NCBI GenBank assembly: GCA_947628335.1
Contig: CANQZT010000084.1
Span: forward strand, 1-6,685
Reading direction: 5' to 3'
Length of the DNA: 6,685 nt
DNA from: an uncultured Clostridia bacterium
GTDB taxonomy: Bacteria; Bacillota_A; Clostridia; TANB77; CAG-508
Shown: positions 1 through 5,596 of the stretch, in pieces
Layout: every line of letters starts with the position of its first letter
Position numbering within the stretch: position 1 is the stretch's first letter
Program-made: the position numbers and the translations under genes
Notes under the pieces: generated by a model
Told to the model about the DNA's origin: nothing
What the model saw: only the letters and a program-made list of their open reading frames with translations
The model's database searches: none

Positions 1-17
1 TTATTGTAATAGTAACA

Positions 18-46
18 TTTACAAAGCATATATTTTATAATATAAT
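18..46 (+). promoter_or_regulatory. Promoter of alr
   Basis: A sigma-A-like promoter is visible: -35 TTTACA at 18-23, a 17-base spacer, and -10 TATAAT at 41-46. A second overlapping TATAAT lies at 36-41. Transcription would start near 52-54, giving a leader of only about 20 bases that holds the AAGGAG ribosome binding site at 59-64. The inverted repeat TTGTAA (4-9) / TTACAA (19-24) overlaps the -35 and might be an operator, but this is speculative. Confidence 0.75.
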
Positions 47-71
47 TAAATAAATTTTAAGGAGTAAAAAT

Positions 72-1124
72 ATGTATAGACATACCTATGTAGAAATTAA
101 TTTAACAAATTTAAAATATAACGTTGAAACATTAGTAAAAAGGTACAACAATTATAAATATCATTTTGGCGTTGTTAAAGCTGACTGTTACGGTCATAAC
201 AATATATCTGTAGTTAAAACAATTGTTGATGCTGGATGTAATTATTTAGCTGTTGCCACTTTAGAAGAAGCCTTAACTATAAGGAAAGAACTACCCAATA
301 TTCCTATATTATGTTTAGGAATTATCGACATTGAATATATACCTTTATGCATAAAAAATAACATAATCGTAACTATAAGTAATCTAGATTATTTAAATAA
401 AATTGATACTAATAATTTAAAAGTTCATATAAAAATTAATACAGGAATGAATAGATTAGGCATAAATAATAAAGACGATTTTAATCAAATATATGCATTA
501 ATTAAAGAAAAAAAACTTTTATTAGATGGTATATATACTCATATATATAATGCTACTAATAAAGACACTACATTAAAACAATTTGAGAAATTTGAAGAAA
601 TAACTAGTGATATCAATTTGCAAGACGTACCTATAGTACATATCGGAGCAAGTGAAACAACTGAATTTTATCCAAAAAAAGATTATGTAAATGGTTGTAG
701 ACTTGGAATTGCTATGTATGGATTAGTTGATTACCAAAATCTCAATTTTAAAGATACTTTTTACTTATATAGTGAAATAATTCAAATAAATGAGGTAAAT
801 AATGAAACTGTTGGATATAATGGTTCATATAAAGTAAATGGATTAAAAAAAATAGCTGTTGTTCCTATTGGCTATGCAGATGGTATAATTAGGAAAAATA
901 CTGGTCGAAATGTATATATAAATAATAAAAAATATAAAATCGTTGGAAATATATGTATGGATATGTTATTTGTAGAAGTTGATAATTCGGTCAAAATTGG
1001 CGATAAAGTTACAATTATAAATGGAATAAATCATATTAAAGAAATTGCTAATTATTTAGATACTATTACATATGAAGTAATATGTTCTATTGGAAAAAGA
1101 GTTCCTAGAATATATGTTAGATAA
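72..1124 (+). CDS. alr: Alanine racemase (PLP-dependent)
   Basis: Interconverts L- and D-alanine in the cytoplasm, supplying D-Ala for peptidoglycan. The N-terminal PLP barrel carries the cofactor lysine K36 in VVKADCYGH. Further family landmarks are MNRLG (126-130), H157 in YTHIYNA, S194 in GASET, and R210 in CRLGIAMYG, the arginine that contacts the pyridine nitrogen. The C-terminal beta domain holds VGYNGSY (247-253) with the expected catalytic tyrosine, GYADG (267-271), ICMD (294-297) and the TYEVICSIGKRVPRIY ending. At 350 residues it is slightly shorter than the usual 370-390 but complete at both ends. There is no N-terminal membrane domain, so it is not a VanT-type racemase. The start is fixed by AAGGAG at 59-64, seven bases upstream of ATG. 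The gene has its own promoter and converges on tspO. Some members of this fold act on other amino acids (for example serine), which cannot be excluded from sequence. Confidence 0.95.
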   Translation: MYRHTYVEINLTNLKYNVETLVKRYNNYKYHFGVVKADCYGHNNISVVKTIVDAGCNYLAVATLEEALTIRKELPNIPILCLGIIDIEYIPLCIKNNIIVTISNLDYLNKIDTNNLKVHIKINTGMNRLGINNKDDFNQIYALIKEKKLLLDGIYTHIYNATNKDTTLKQFEKFEEITSDINLQDVPIVHIGASETTEFYPKKDYVNGCRLGIAMYGLVDYQNLNFKDTFYLYSEIIQINEVNNETVGYNGSYKVNGLKKIAVVPIGYADGIIRKNTGRNVYINNKKYKIVGNICMDMLFVEVDNSVKIGDKVTIINGINHIKEIANYLDTITYEVICSIGKRVPRIYVR

Positions 1125-1148
1125 ATATTATTAATAAATCATAAAAAA

Positions 1149-1186
1149 TGTCTATAAAAATGGCAATATTGCTACTTTTATAGACA
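1149..1186. terminator. Bidirectional terminator between alr and tspO
   Basis: A perfect 11-bp stem (TGTCTATAAAA at 1149-1159 with TTTTATAGACA at 1176-1186) encloses a loop holding the palindrome GCAATATTGC (1163-1172), which could extend the fold. On the - strand it is followed by six U (bases 1148-1143), an ideal tract for tspO. On the + strand the tail is only AU-rich, so alr termination is less canonical. Confidence 0.8.
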
Positions 1187-1191
1187 TAAAT

Positions 1192-1650
1192 TTATTTATT
1201 AAGTAAGTATATAAATAAATTTAAATACGATGCAAAAAGTGACCATAATAGGTATGGTATTTGAAGTAATCCTGAAATTTTATTTTTAGTATAAAATTTC
1301 TTTATCATAATAATTATGAATATGTCTAAAACTAAAATCCATATGAAAGCAAACAACCTCCATTTTAATACAAAAAATACTATTGGCCATAAAGCATTAA
1401 ATAACAATTGTAAATAATAAATAAATTTTATTTGGGTATCAATTAATAAATTGCTTTTTAAAATTCCATAAGATACTCCCATTAACGTATACAGTATGGT
1501 CCACACAATTGGAAATATAATGTTGGGTGGCGATAAAAATGGTTTTGTAAGAGAACTATAATCCATCGAACCTGATATTAAAAAACCTATTACACCTCCT
1601 ACTATAAGTGGTATAATAATAGATTTTGCATATACCTTAAATTTAGACAT
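1192..1650 (-). CDS. tspO: TspO/MBR family membrane protein
   Basis: A 152-residue integral membrane protein of the TspO / translocator-protein family. The family binds porphyrins and sterol-like ligands; its bacterial physiological role (tetrapyrrole or stress response) is not settled. Five hydrophobic segments are visible, at about 9-27, 42-62, 75-95, 99-118 and 128-149. Family signatures are present in order: KPFLSPPNIIFPIVWTILYT (36-55), LLFNALWPIVFF (82-93), and PYLLWSLFASYLN (132-144). Length is typical. The start is well supported by AAGGAGG (complement of 1657-1663) six bases upstream of ATG. It appears to be transcribed alone, from the extended -10 promoter in the gap to the methyltransferase gene, and stops just short of the bidirectional terminator. 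No anomaly was seen. Confidence 0.93.
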   Translation of the reverse strand: MSKFKVYAKSIIIPLIVGGVIGFLISGSMDYSSLTKPFLSPPNIIFPIVWTILYTLMGVSYGILKSNLLIDTQIKFIYYLQLLFNALWPIVFFVLKWRLFAFIWILVLDIFIIIMIKKFYTKNKISGLLQIPYLLWSLFASYLNLFIYLLNK

Positions 1651-1713
1651 ATATAACCTCCTTAATTAAGTATGTTGTAGAGTGTTATATTAGTTTATTA
1701 TTGGTTCTTTCGG

Positions 1714-1722
1714 ATTATACCA
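1714..1722 (-). promoter_or_regulatory. Extended -10 promoter candidate for tspO
   Basis: Read on the - strand, the bases are TGGTATAAT, a full TGn-TATAAT extended -10. At the 16-18 base spacing no good -35 is seen (AAATGA-like), which an extended -10 can compensate for. The leader to the tspO ATG is about 55-60 bases. Confidence 0.6.
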
Positions 1723-1736
1723 AAATATTGTCTAAA

Positions 1737-2642
1737 TCATTTATTTTTCCTGATTTTTGCTACAAAAAAACCTTCATATAATTCTGTTGGAGCAATACAT
1801 ATCGTTCCAGATATGTTTACTGGAAGAAGTGGTAAATCATATTTTTCAATCTGTTCAATTGGAACTATCTCAGCATTTTCTTCTAATAAAACTCTGTCCA
1901 AAATATCTTCATTCTCGCATTTTAAAATTGAACATGTAGAATATACCATTTCTTTTCCTGGTTTTAATATTTTTAATGCTTTTTTTAATAAAGCCGTTTG
2001 AGATACAATTGATTTATTAATTAATCCTATATTGAAGAACTTTTCTAAGTTTGATACATTTAAATTTAGTGTTCCACTTCCACTACAAGGAGCATCTAAT
2101 AAAATAGCATCAAATGAAAAAAAATCATCTATATAACGAGCATCTTTTTTCATAATATATACTGAACTTGCTCCTTGCTTTTCAATATTATATTTTAAAC
2201 GCTCTATTCTAGGAATTTTTAGTTCACATGCTGTAATATTTGCTTCATTTTCAGAAAGTGCCGCAAGCTCTGTTGTTTTTCCTCCTGGAGCTGCACACAT
2301 ATCTAAAATATCAGTATGCTTTTCAGGAGCAAGTATAATTGGTGGCAACATAGAAGATAAACTTTGTAAATATATTTCTCCATTTATATATATATCAAGT
2401 TTTTCAATTTCACTTTTTTTATCTCCAACTATAACAAGTGCATCTTTGTTCCAATTTACTTCTCTATATTCAATTCCAGCATTTAATAACTCTTTTTTTA
2501 TATGTGAAGCGTCTGTTTTTATTGTATTTACTCTAAGAGTTGTCTTTCTCTTACACAAAAGTCCCCTTTCTATCATTTCCATCATGTCTTTAGAATAATT
2601 TTCAAGTAATAATTCTTTGAAAAAAGTAGGCATTGCATCCAT
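1737..2642 (-). CDS. RsmF/NOP2-type RNA cytosine-C5 methyltransferase
   Basis: SAM-dependent enzyme of the NOL1/NOP2/Sun family, expected to form 5-methylcytosine in rRNA or tRNA. The N-terminal part (1-105) carries the family's TTLRVNT element (34-40). The Rossmann methyltransferase domain follows: SAM-binding motif I DMCAAPGGKT (114-123), motif II acidic residue in ACELK (E140), and motif III KKDARY (165-170, D167). Motif IV is DAPCSGSGT with C186, which acts in product release, and motif VI is YSTCS with the nucleophile C237. Both cysteines of the two-cysteine mechanism are present. At 301 residues it lacks the N-terminal NusB-like domain of RsmB and the C-terminal extension of long RsmF proteins, so the exact target base cannot be assigned. 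The start ATG follows AAAGGA by eight bases; a second in-frame ATG three codons later is less well placed. It has its own promoter. Confidence 0.9.
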   Translation of the reverse strand: MDAMPTFFKELLLENYSKDMMEMIERGLLCKRKTTLRVNTIKTDASHIKKELLNAGIEYREVNWNKDALVIVGDKKSEIEKLDIYINGEIYLQSLSSMLPPIILAPEKHTDILDMCAAPGGKTTELAALSENEANITACELKIPRIERLKYNIEKQGASSVYIMKKDARYIDDFFSFDAILLDAPCSGSGTLNLNVSNLEKFFNIGLINKSIVSQTALLKKALKILKPGKEMVYSTCSILKCENEDILDRVLLEENAEIVPIEQIEKYDLPLLPVNISGTICIAPTELYEGFFVAKIRKNK

Positions 2643-2680
2643 TTGTTTTTTCCTTTCTTTTATTCAATATATTAACTCAT

Positions 2681-2709
2681 ATTGTAACACAAAAATACAA
2701 TATTGTAAA
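2681..2709 (-). promoter_or_regulatory. Promoter of the RNA m5C methyltransferase gene
   Basis: On the - strand: -35 TTTACA (complement of 2704-2709), exactly 17 bases, then -10 TACAAT (complement of 2681-2686), preceded by TGT to give an extended -10. A 12-base perfect palindrome TACAATATTGTA (2696-2707) overlaps the -35, and TTGTA (2682-2686) with TACAA (2696-2700) forms a second inverted repeat. An operator is possible but unproven. No convincing promoter for the divergent + strand gene was found in this gap. Confidence 0.7.
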
Positions 2710-2755
2710 AGTATGTTTTTACTAACTTTTGCATATATTGTTTTGTGGTGATGTT

Positions 2756-3558
2756 ATGAATTTTATTTTTGATTGCATAAAGGGAGTTGCAATTGGAGCA
2801 GGTGCTATTTTACCTGGAATCAGTAGTGGCGTTCTATGTGTTATATTTGGCATTTACGAAAAATTAATAGATAGTATTTTAAATTTTTTTAAGTCACCAA
2901 AAAATAACTTCCGATTTCTACTTCCTATTATGATTGGTAGTATAGTACGGAATTATTATATTTGGAAACTTACTTAAAATTTTGTTTACATTATATCCTG
3001 TTCCTACTAAATTTGCTTTTATTGGATTAATTTTAGGATGTATCCCAAATTTGTTTTGTATAGCAAATTCAAAAAAGGGATTTCATTTACATTACTTAAT
3101 TTATGCACTTCTTTCTTTTTCACTAACAATTATGCTTTTATTTATAGAAAACACTTTCACACGGAAATTACGTAAAAAATTCTGAAAATATATTATTCTT
3201 AATCTTAAGTGGATTTGTTATGTCAGCAGGAGTAGTCATTCCAGGAGTTAGTAGTACTGTTTTATTAATGCTTTTAGGAAGTTATGAAACATACTTAAAT
3301 GCAATTTCTATTGTTAACTTATCTATTCTTATTCCTATGGCTATCGGTTTAATTTTAGGAGGATATATATTTTTAAAATTGATACATTTTTTAATTGAAC
3401 ATTTCTTTTCGCAAACGTATTATACCATTATAGGCTTCGTTCTTGGTTCTTTAGTGGTTATATATCCAGGTATTTCTTTTAATTTTACAGGTCTTATTTC
3501 TATAGTTAGTTTAATATTTTCTTTTTTAATAGGAAAAAACTTAAAAGCATCAAAATGA
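2756..3558 (+). CDS. DUF368 (polyprenyl-phosphate transporter) family gene with two +1 frameshifts
   Basis: DUF368 membrane proteins (PopT group) are reported to return undecaprenyl phosphate across the membrane for envelope synthesis. The coding sequence is intact only if read in three frames: 2756-2947 (64 codons), 2949-3161 (71 codons) and 3163-3558 (131 codons plus stop), giving 266 residues, normal for the family. The first part holds GVAIGAGAILPGISSG, then LLPIMIGSIV. The second part resumes with GIIIFGNLL, then YPVPTKFAFIGLILG. The third part holds the second repeat, SGFVMSAGVVIPGVSST, and IGFVLGSLVVIYPG. Both junctions align to the family without gap or lost residue, and no other lesion is seen. 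Without shifting, translation stops at 2975-2977 after 73 residues. The start ATG at 2756 is chosen because GGTGAT (2747-2752) pairs with the 16S tail and DUF368 homology begins there. Either both shifts are translational recoding at CGG, or this is a recent pseudogene or a sequence error. Confidence 0.85.
2945..2951 (+). other. Frameshift junction 1 (GTA-C-GGA)
   Basis: The zero frame reads GTA CGG AAT and reaches TAA nine codons after CGG. Skipping one base (C2948, or equally A2947) gives GTA GGA ATT, which continues the conserved segment GSIV-GIIIFGNLL with no lost residue. The zero-frame codon at the junction is CGG. No upstream Shine-Dalgarno-like stimulator of the prfB type is visible. 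Confidence 0.8.
3159..3165 (+). other. Frameshift junction 2 (ACA-C-GGA)
   Basis: The frame in use since junction 1 reads ACA CGG AAA and reaches TGA at 3183-3185. Skipping one base (C3162, or A3161) gives ACA GGA AAT, leading into GNYVKNSENILFLILSGF and the second PG-V-S motif. It is the same CGG codon, flanked by A before and AA after, as at junction 1. Confidence 0.8.
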
Positions 3559-3591
3559 AAATTTAAATAATTTTCTTTTTGATGCTTTTTT
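3543..3591 (+). terminator. Strong terminator after the DUF368 gene
   Basis: A 13-bp perfect stem (3543-3555 with 3577-3589; core AAAAGCATCAAAA) continues past one T-T mismatch into six more pairs (GAAAAT 3557-3562 with ATTTTC 3570-3575) around a seven-base loop. The 3' arm runs into a U tract at 3586-3591. The DUF368 stop codon TGA (3556-3558) lies inside the stem. The A-rich left flank may let it also serve the converging toxin gene on the - strand. Confidence 0.88.
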
Positions 3592-3623
3592 ATAAATTCA
3601 AACATAATCATTTACCAGCTTTA

Positions 3624-3944
3624 TTAATTGAAGTAATTTCTTCTTCCATATATCATATGAGAAATAAATACTGTTTTCTTTTCAAAATCTATTGTATATA
3701 ATACAACATAATTTTTTATTACCATTCTATAATACTCTCTTTTTAATCTATCACTTTTTCCAATTTTCATGTATAATTCTGGAATATGGGCTAAATTTAG
3801 CACCTTATCTATTACCTCGTTTATTAATTCTTTTGCCACATTATCTTCCTTTAGATTACTTGAAATATACTCATAAATTTCAATCATTTCTTCAATACAT
3901 TCATCAGTAAATTCTACTTCAAATAGTTCATTCTTAGAATCCAT
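3624..3944 (-). CDS. RelE/ParE-family type II toxin
   Basis: A 106-residue basic protein resembling RelE/ParE-superfamily toxins. An N-terminal strand (FEVEFTDECIEEM) leads into two helices (about 14-52, with EYISSNLKEDNVAKELINEVIDKV). The beta-sheet core follows, with YYRMVIKNYVVLYTID (70-85), then VFISHMIYGRRNYF at the C-terminus. The Y-R...Y-x-V-x-Y pattern and the terminal H...GRRNYF match the family. RelE members cleave ribosome-bound mRNA and ParE members inhibit gyrase; the target here cannot be decided from sequence. The start codon overlaps the last 11 bases of the upstream antitoxin gene, the usual translationally coupled antitoxin-toxin order. It ends 33 bases from the DUF368 terminator, convergent with that gene. 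Confidence 0.85.
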   Translation of the reverse strand: MDSKNELFEVEFTDECIEEMIEIYEYISSNLKEDNVAKELINEVIDKVLNLAHIPELYMKIGKSDRLKREYYRMVIKNYVVLYTIDFEKKTVFISHMIYGRRNYFN

Positions 3945-4173
3945 ACTTTGCTCTTAACTCCTTTATTACTTCTGTCGCTTTTTTTGTTCTGCCTCTTTCA
4001 ATATCTTCTTCTGATTTTAAAAGTTTCTTTACTGTTTCATTATCGAATATATTATTTCTATATTCTTCCATACTCATTATTACTACATTATTTTTACTAT
4101 TTTTTCCAATTACCATTTCTCCCTTTTGATTAATAATTGTTTCTATTTGTTGTAGACTTGTTACTTGTTGCAT
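3934..4173 (-). CDS. Phd/YefM-family antitoxin
   Basis: A 79-residue protein with the Phd/YefM layout. The N-terminal DNA-binding and dimer domain is seen as the sequence up to EMVIGKNSKNNVVIMSMEEYRNN (about 19-41), where VVIMSMEEY is the family's most recognisable element. An acidic or mixed-charge helical tail (42-79, DNETVKKLLKSEEDIERG) would wrap the toxin. Its place directly upstream of and overlapping the RelE/ParE-like toxin supports the call. Such antitoxins usually repress their own promoter, more strongly when bound to toxin. The start ATG is supported by AGAGGTGAT (complement of 4180-4187 and neighbours). An earlier out-of-frame ATG inside that binding site is not the start. Confidence 0.85.
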   Translation of the reverse strand: MQQVTSLQQIETIINQKGEMVIGKNSKNNVVIMSMEEYRNNIFDNETVKKLLKSEEDIERGRTKKATEVIKELRAKYGF

Positions 4174-4202
4174 TTTCCATCACCTCTCTTTTTATTATTT
4201 AC

Positions 4203-4231
4203 ATTATAACACATAATTACTCATTTTTGAA
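4203..4231 (-). promoter_or_regulatory. Promoter of the toxin-antitoxin pair
   Basis: On the - strand: extended -10 TGTTATAAT (TATAAT is the complement of 4203-4208) and, 17 bases upstream, a TTCAAA -35 (complement of 4226-4231; four of six consensus bases). Transcription would start about 20-25 bases upstream of the antitoxin ATG. Confidence 0.65.
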
Positions 4232-4249
4232 TATTTTTTATATTCCATA

Positions 4250-5479
4250 CTATTTCTTTCTTCTTAAAATCCAATTATTTTCTACTTTTATAGGAATCTT
4301 CATTTTTACAGTTTGACCAAATTTGCCTGGACTAACATGTGAAATTTCTTCATTTGTTTCACTATCCCATAATTTCTCTATTAAAAATTGATATGATTCA
4401 ATTTGACCTGGTATAATAATTTCTAAAGTATCTCCTACTTGTAATCTATTCTTTATTTCTATAATTGATGCCTCTTCATTATACTCGACTACTTTTCCTC
4501 CAAATTCATAATCCGGATTATATTGTTTGCCTTCATACTCCTGAAAATCCTTATTATTTCTATCATTAAAATAGAATGTAGTTAAGCCTCTAGTTTTAGT
4601 TTTCTCAAGTTCATTTAAATATTTTCTATAATCATAATTATTAGGATCCCTCATATAGTCATCAATAGCATTTCTATAAGCATTTACAACTGTCGCTAAA
4701 TAATATTCTGTCTTTAGCCTTCCTTCTATTTTTAAACTATCTACCCCCATCTCTATAATTTCTGGTATTTCCTTTATTAAACACAAATCTTTAGAAGAAA
4801 AGATATACGTTCCTTTTTCATCATGTTCAACTGGCATAAGGTTTCCTGGATTATTTACTTCTTCAGCATATAAATTATATGCCCATCTACAACTTTGTGC
4901 ACAATCACCTAAATTTGCACTTCTACAAGCAAGAAAATCACTTAAAAAGCATCTGCCAGAATATCCAAAACATATAGCTCCATGTATAAAAATTTCTGTT
5001 TCTAAACGTATAGGAGTATTATTTACAATATCTTTAATTTGCTCTTTATTTAATTCACGTGCTAAAATAATACGCTTTGCACCATTTTTATGCCAAAAGT
5101 TGGCTGTATGATAACTAACAACATTTGCCTGAGTACTTATATGAATATCAACATCAGGAGCCTCTTCTTTAATAATTTCTACAACTCCACCGTCAGCAAC
5201 AATAATTCCATCCACTCTTAACTCATTTAAAATTCTTGCTTGTTTACGTATTTCTTCATACATATTATCCCAAGCATATATATTAATAGCTGTATATACT
5301 TTTTTTCCTAATTTATGAGCATATTCTATAGTTTTTACTAGGTCATCTTCCTCCATTTCAGCTCGTGTTCTTAATGAAAGTGAAGATGTACCTGCATATA
5401 CAGCATCTGCTCCATACAAAAATGCAACTTTTGCTTTTGCAAAAGACCCCGCTGGGGCAAGTAATTCTGGTTTATTCAT
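4250..5479 (-). CDS. U32 peptidase-family protein, probable tRNA U34 hydroxylation enzyme (TrhP-like)
   Basis: A 409-residue protein of the U32 family. Despite the peptidase name, characterised relatives act in RNA hydroxylation (TrhP for 5-hydroxyuridine at tRNA position 34, RlhA for rRNA) or ubiquinone hydroxylation (UbiU/UbiV). It opens with MNKPELLAPAGS and YGADAVYAG, then a TIM-barrel-like region with HISTQANV (113-120). The U32 signature is EIFIHGAICFGYSGRCFLS (162-180). Cysteines at 170, 177, 193 and 233 have nearly the same spacing as the 4Fe-4S ligands of UbiU, so an iron-sulphur cluster is likely. C185 and C197 are additional. SLKIEGRLKT (248-257) is a further family motif, and a beta-rich C-terminal domain follows (about 320-409). 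Length and architecture resemble the second of the paired Bacillus TrhP proteins, but no partner gene is adjacent. GAGG (complement of 5488-5491) precedes the ATG. The gene has its own promoter. Confidence 0.88.
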   Translation of the reverse strand: MNKPELLAPAGSFAKAKVAFLYGADAVYAGTSSLSLRTRAEMEEDDLVKTIEYAHKLGKKVYTAINIYAWDNMYEEIRKQARILNELRVDGIIVADGGVVEIIKEEAPDVDIHISTQANVVSYHTANFWHKNGAKRIILARELNKEQIKDIVNNTPIRLETEIFIHGAICFGYSGRCFLSDFLACRSANLGDCAQSCRWAYNLYAEEVNNPGNLMPVEHDEKGTYIFSSKDLCLIKEIPEIIEMGVDSLKIEGRLKTEYYLATVVNAYRNAIDDYMRDPNNYDYRKYLNELEKTKTRGLTTFYFNDRNNKDFQEYEGKQYNPDYEFGGKVVEYNEEASIIEIKNRLQVGDTLEIIIPGQIESYQFLIEKLWDSETNEEISHVSPGKFGQTVKMKIPIKVENNWILRRKK

Positions 5480-5508
5480 TATTTATACCTCGTTCTTTAT
5501 TTTTTAGC

Positions 5509-5537
5509 ATTATATCACTTAATACAAAAAAAGTGAA
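5509..5537 (-). promoter_or_regulatory. Promoter of the U32 gene
   Basis: On the - strand: extended -10 TGATATAAT (TATAAT is the complement of 5509-5514) with a TTCACT -35 17 bases upstream (complement of 5532-5537; four of six consensus bases). An imperfect inverted repeat, TATATCACTT (5511-5520) against AAGTGA-AG-ATATA (5531-5543), spans the promoter. Confidence 0.65.
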
Positions 5538-5548
5538 GATATAGACAG

Positions 5549-5583
5549 AAAAACTTTGAAAGCATGTTAAGTAACATGCTTTC
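5549..5583 (-). terminator. Terminator of the DUF2651-like gene
   Basis: An inverted repeat of 12 bases per arm (GAAAGCATGTTA at 5558-5569 with TAACATGCTTTC at 5572-5583) has only two bases between the arms, so in practice it is an 11-bp stem with a four-base loop. On the - strand it is followed, after four bases, by UUUUU (complement of 5549-5553). The offset U tract makes it a little less than ideal. Confidence 0.7.
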
Positions 5584-5596
5584 TTTATAAGTATTT

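Noticed and set aside
1..71. Riboswitch or attenuator upstream of alr
   Set aside because: The predicted leader is only about 20 bases, too short for either.
1701..1723. Inverted repeat TTGGT...ACCAA in the tspO promoter gap, considered as a terminator or operator
   Set aside because: The stem is only five bases with a 13-base loop and no U tract, too weak to call.
1757..2001. Two open frames of about 60 codons on the + strand
   Set aside because: They lie fully opposite the well-conserved RNA methyltransferase gene, overlap each other and show no family resemblance or good ribosome binding site.
2734..2739. TATATT as the -10 of the DUF368 gene
   Set aside because: It has no -35 at suitable spacing and would start transcription too close to the ribosome binding site at 2747.
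2945..3165. Reassignment of CGG to another amino acid as the explanation of the broken frame
   Set aside because: Reading CGG as any single amino acid leaves the downstream frame wrong; only a change of frame restores the protein.
2982..3558. Reading the second and third DUF368 segments as separate genes (for example from the ATG at 3220)
   Set aside because: No ribosome binding site precedes them, the homology begins well upstream of the nominal starts (2949 and 3163), and each alone would be a fragment of one DUF368 protein.
3420..4133. Open frames opposite the 3' end of DUF368 and opposite the toxin and antitoxin genes
   Set aside because: They are antisense to genes with clear family motifs, have low-complexity compositions and lack plausible starts.
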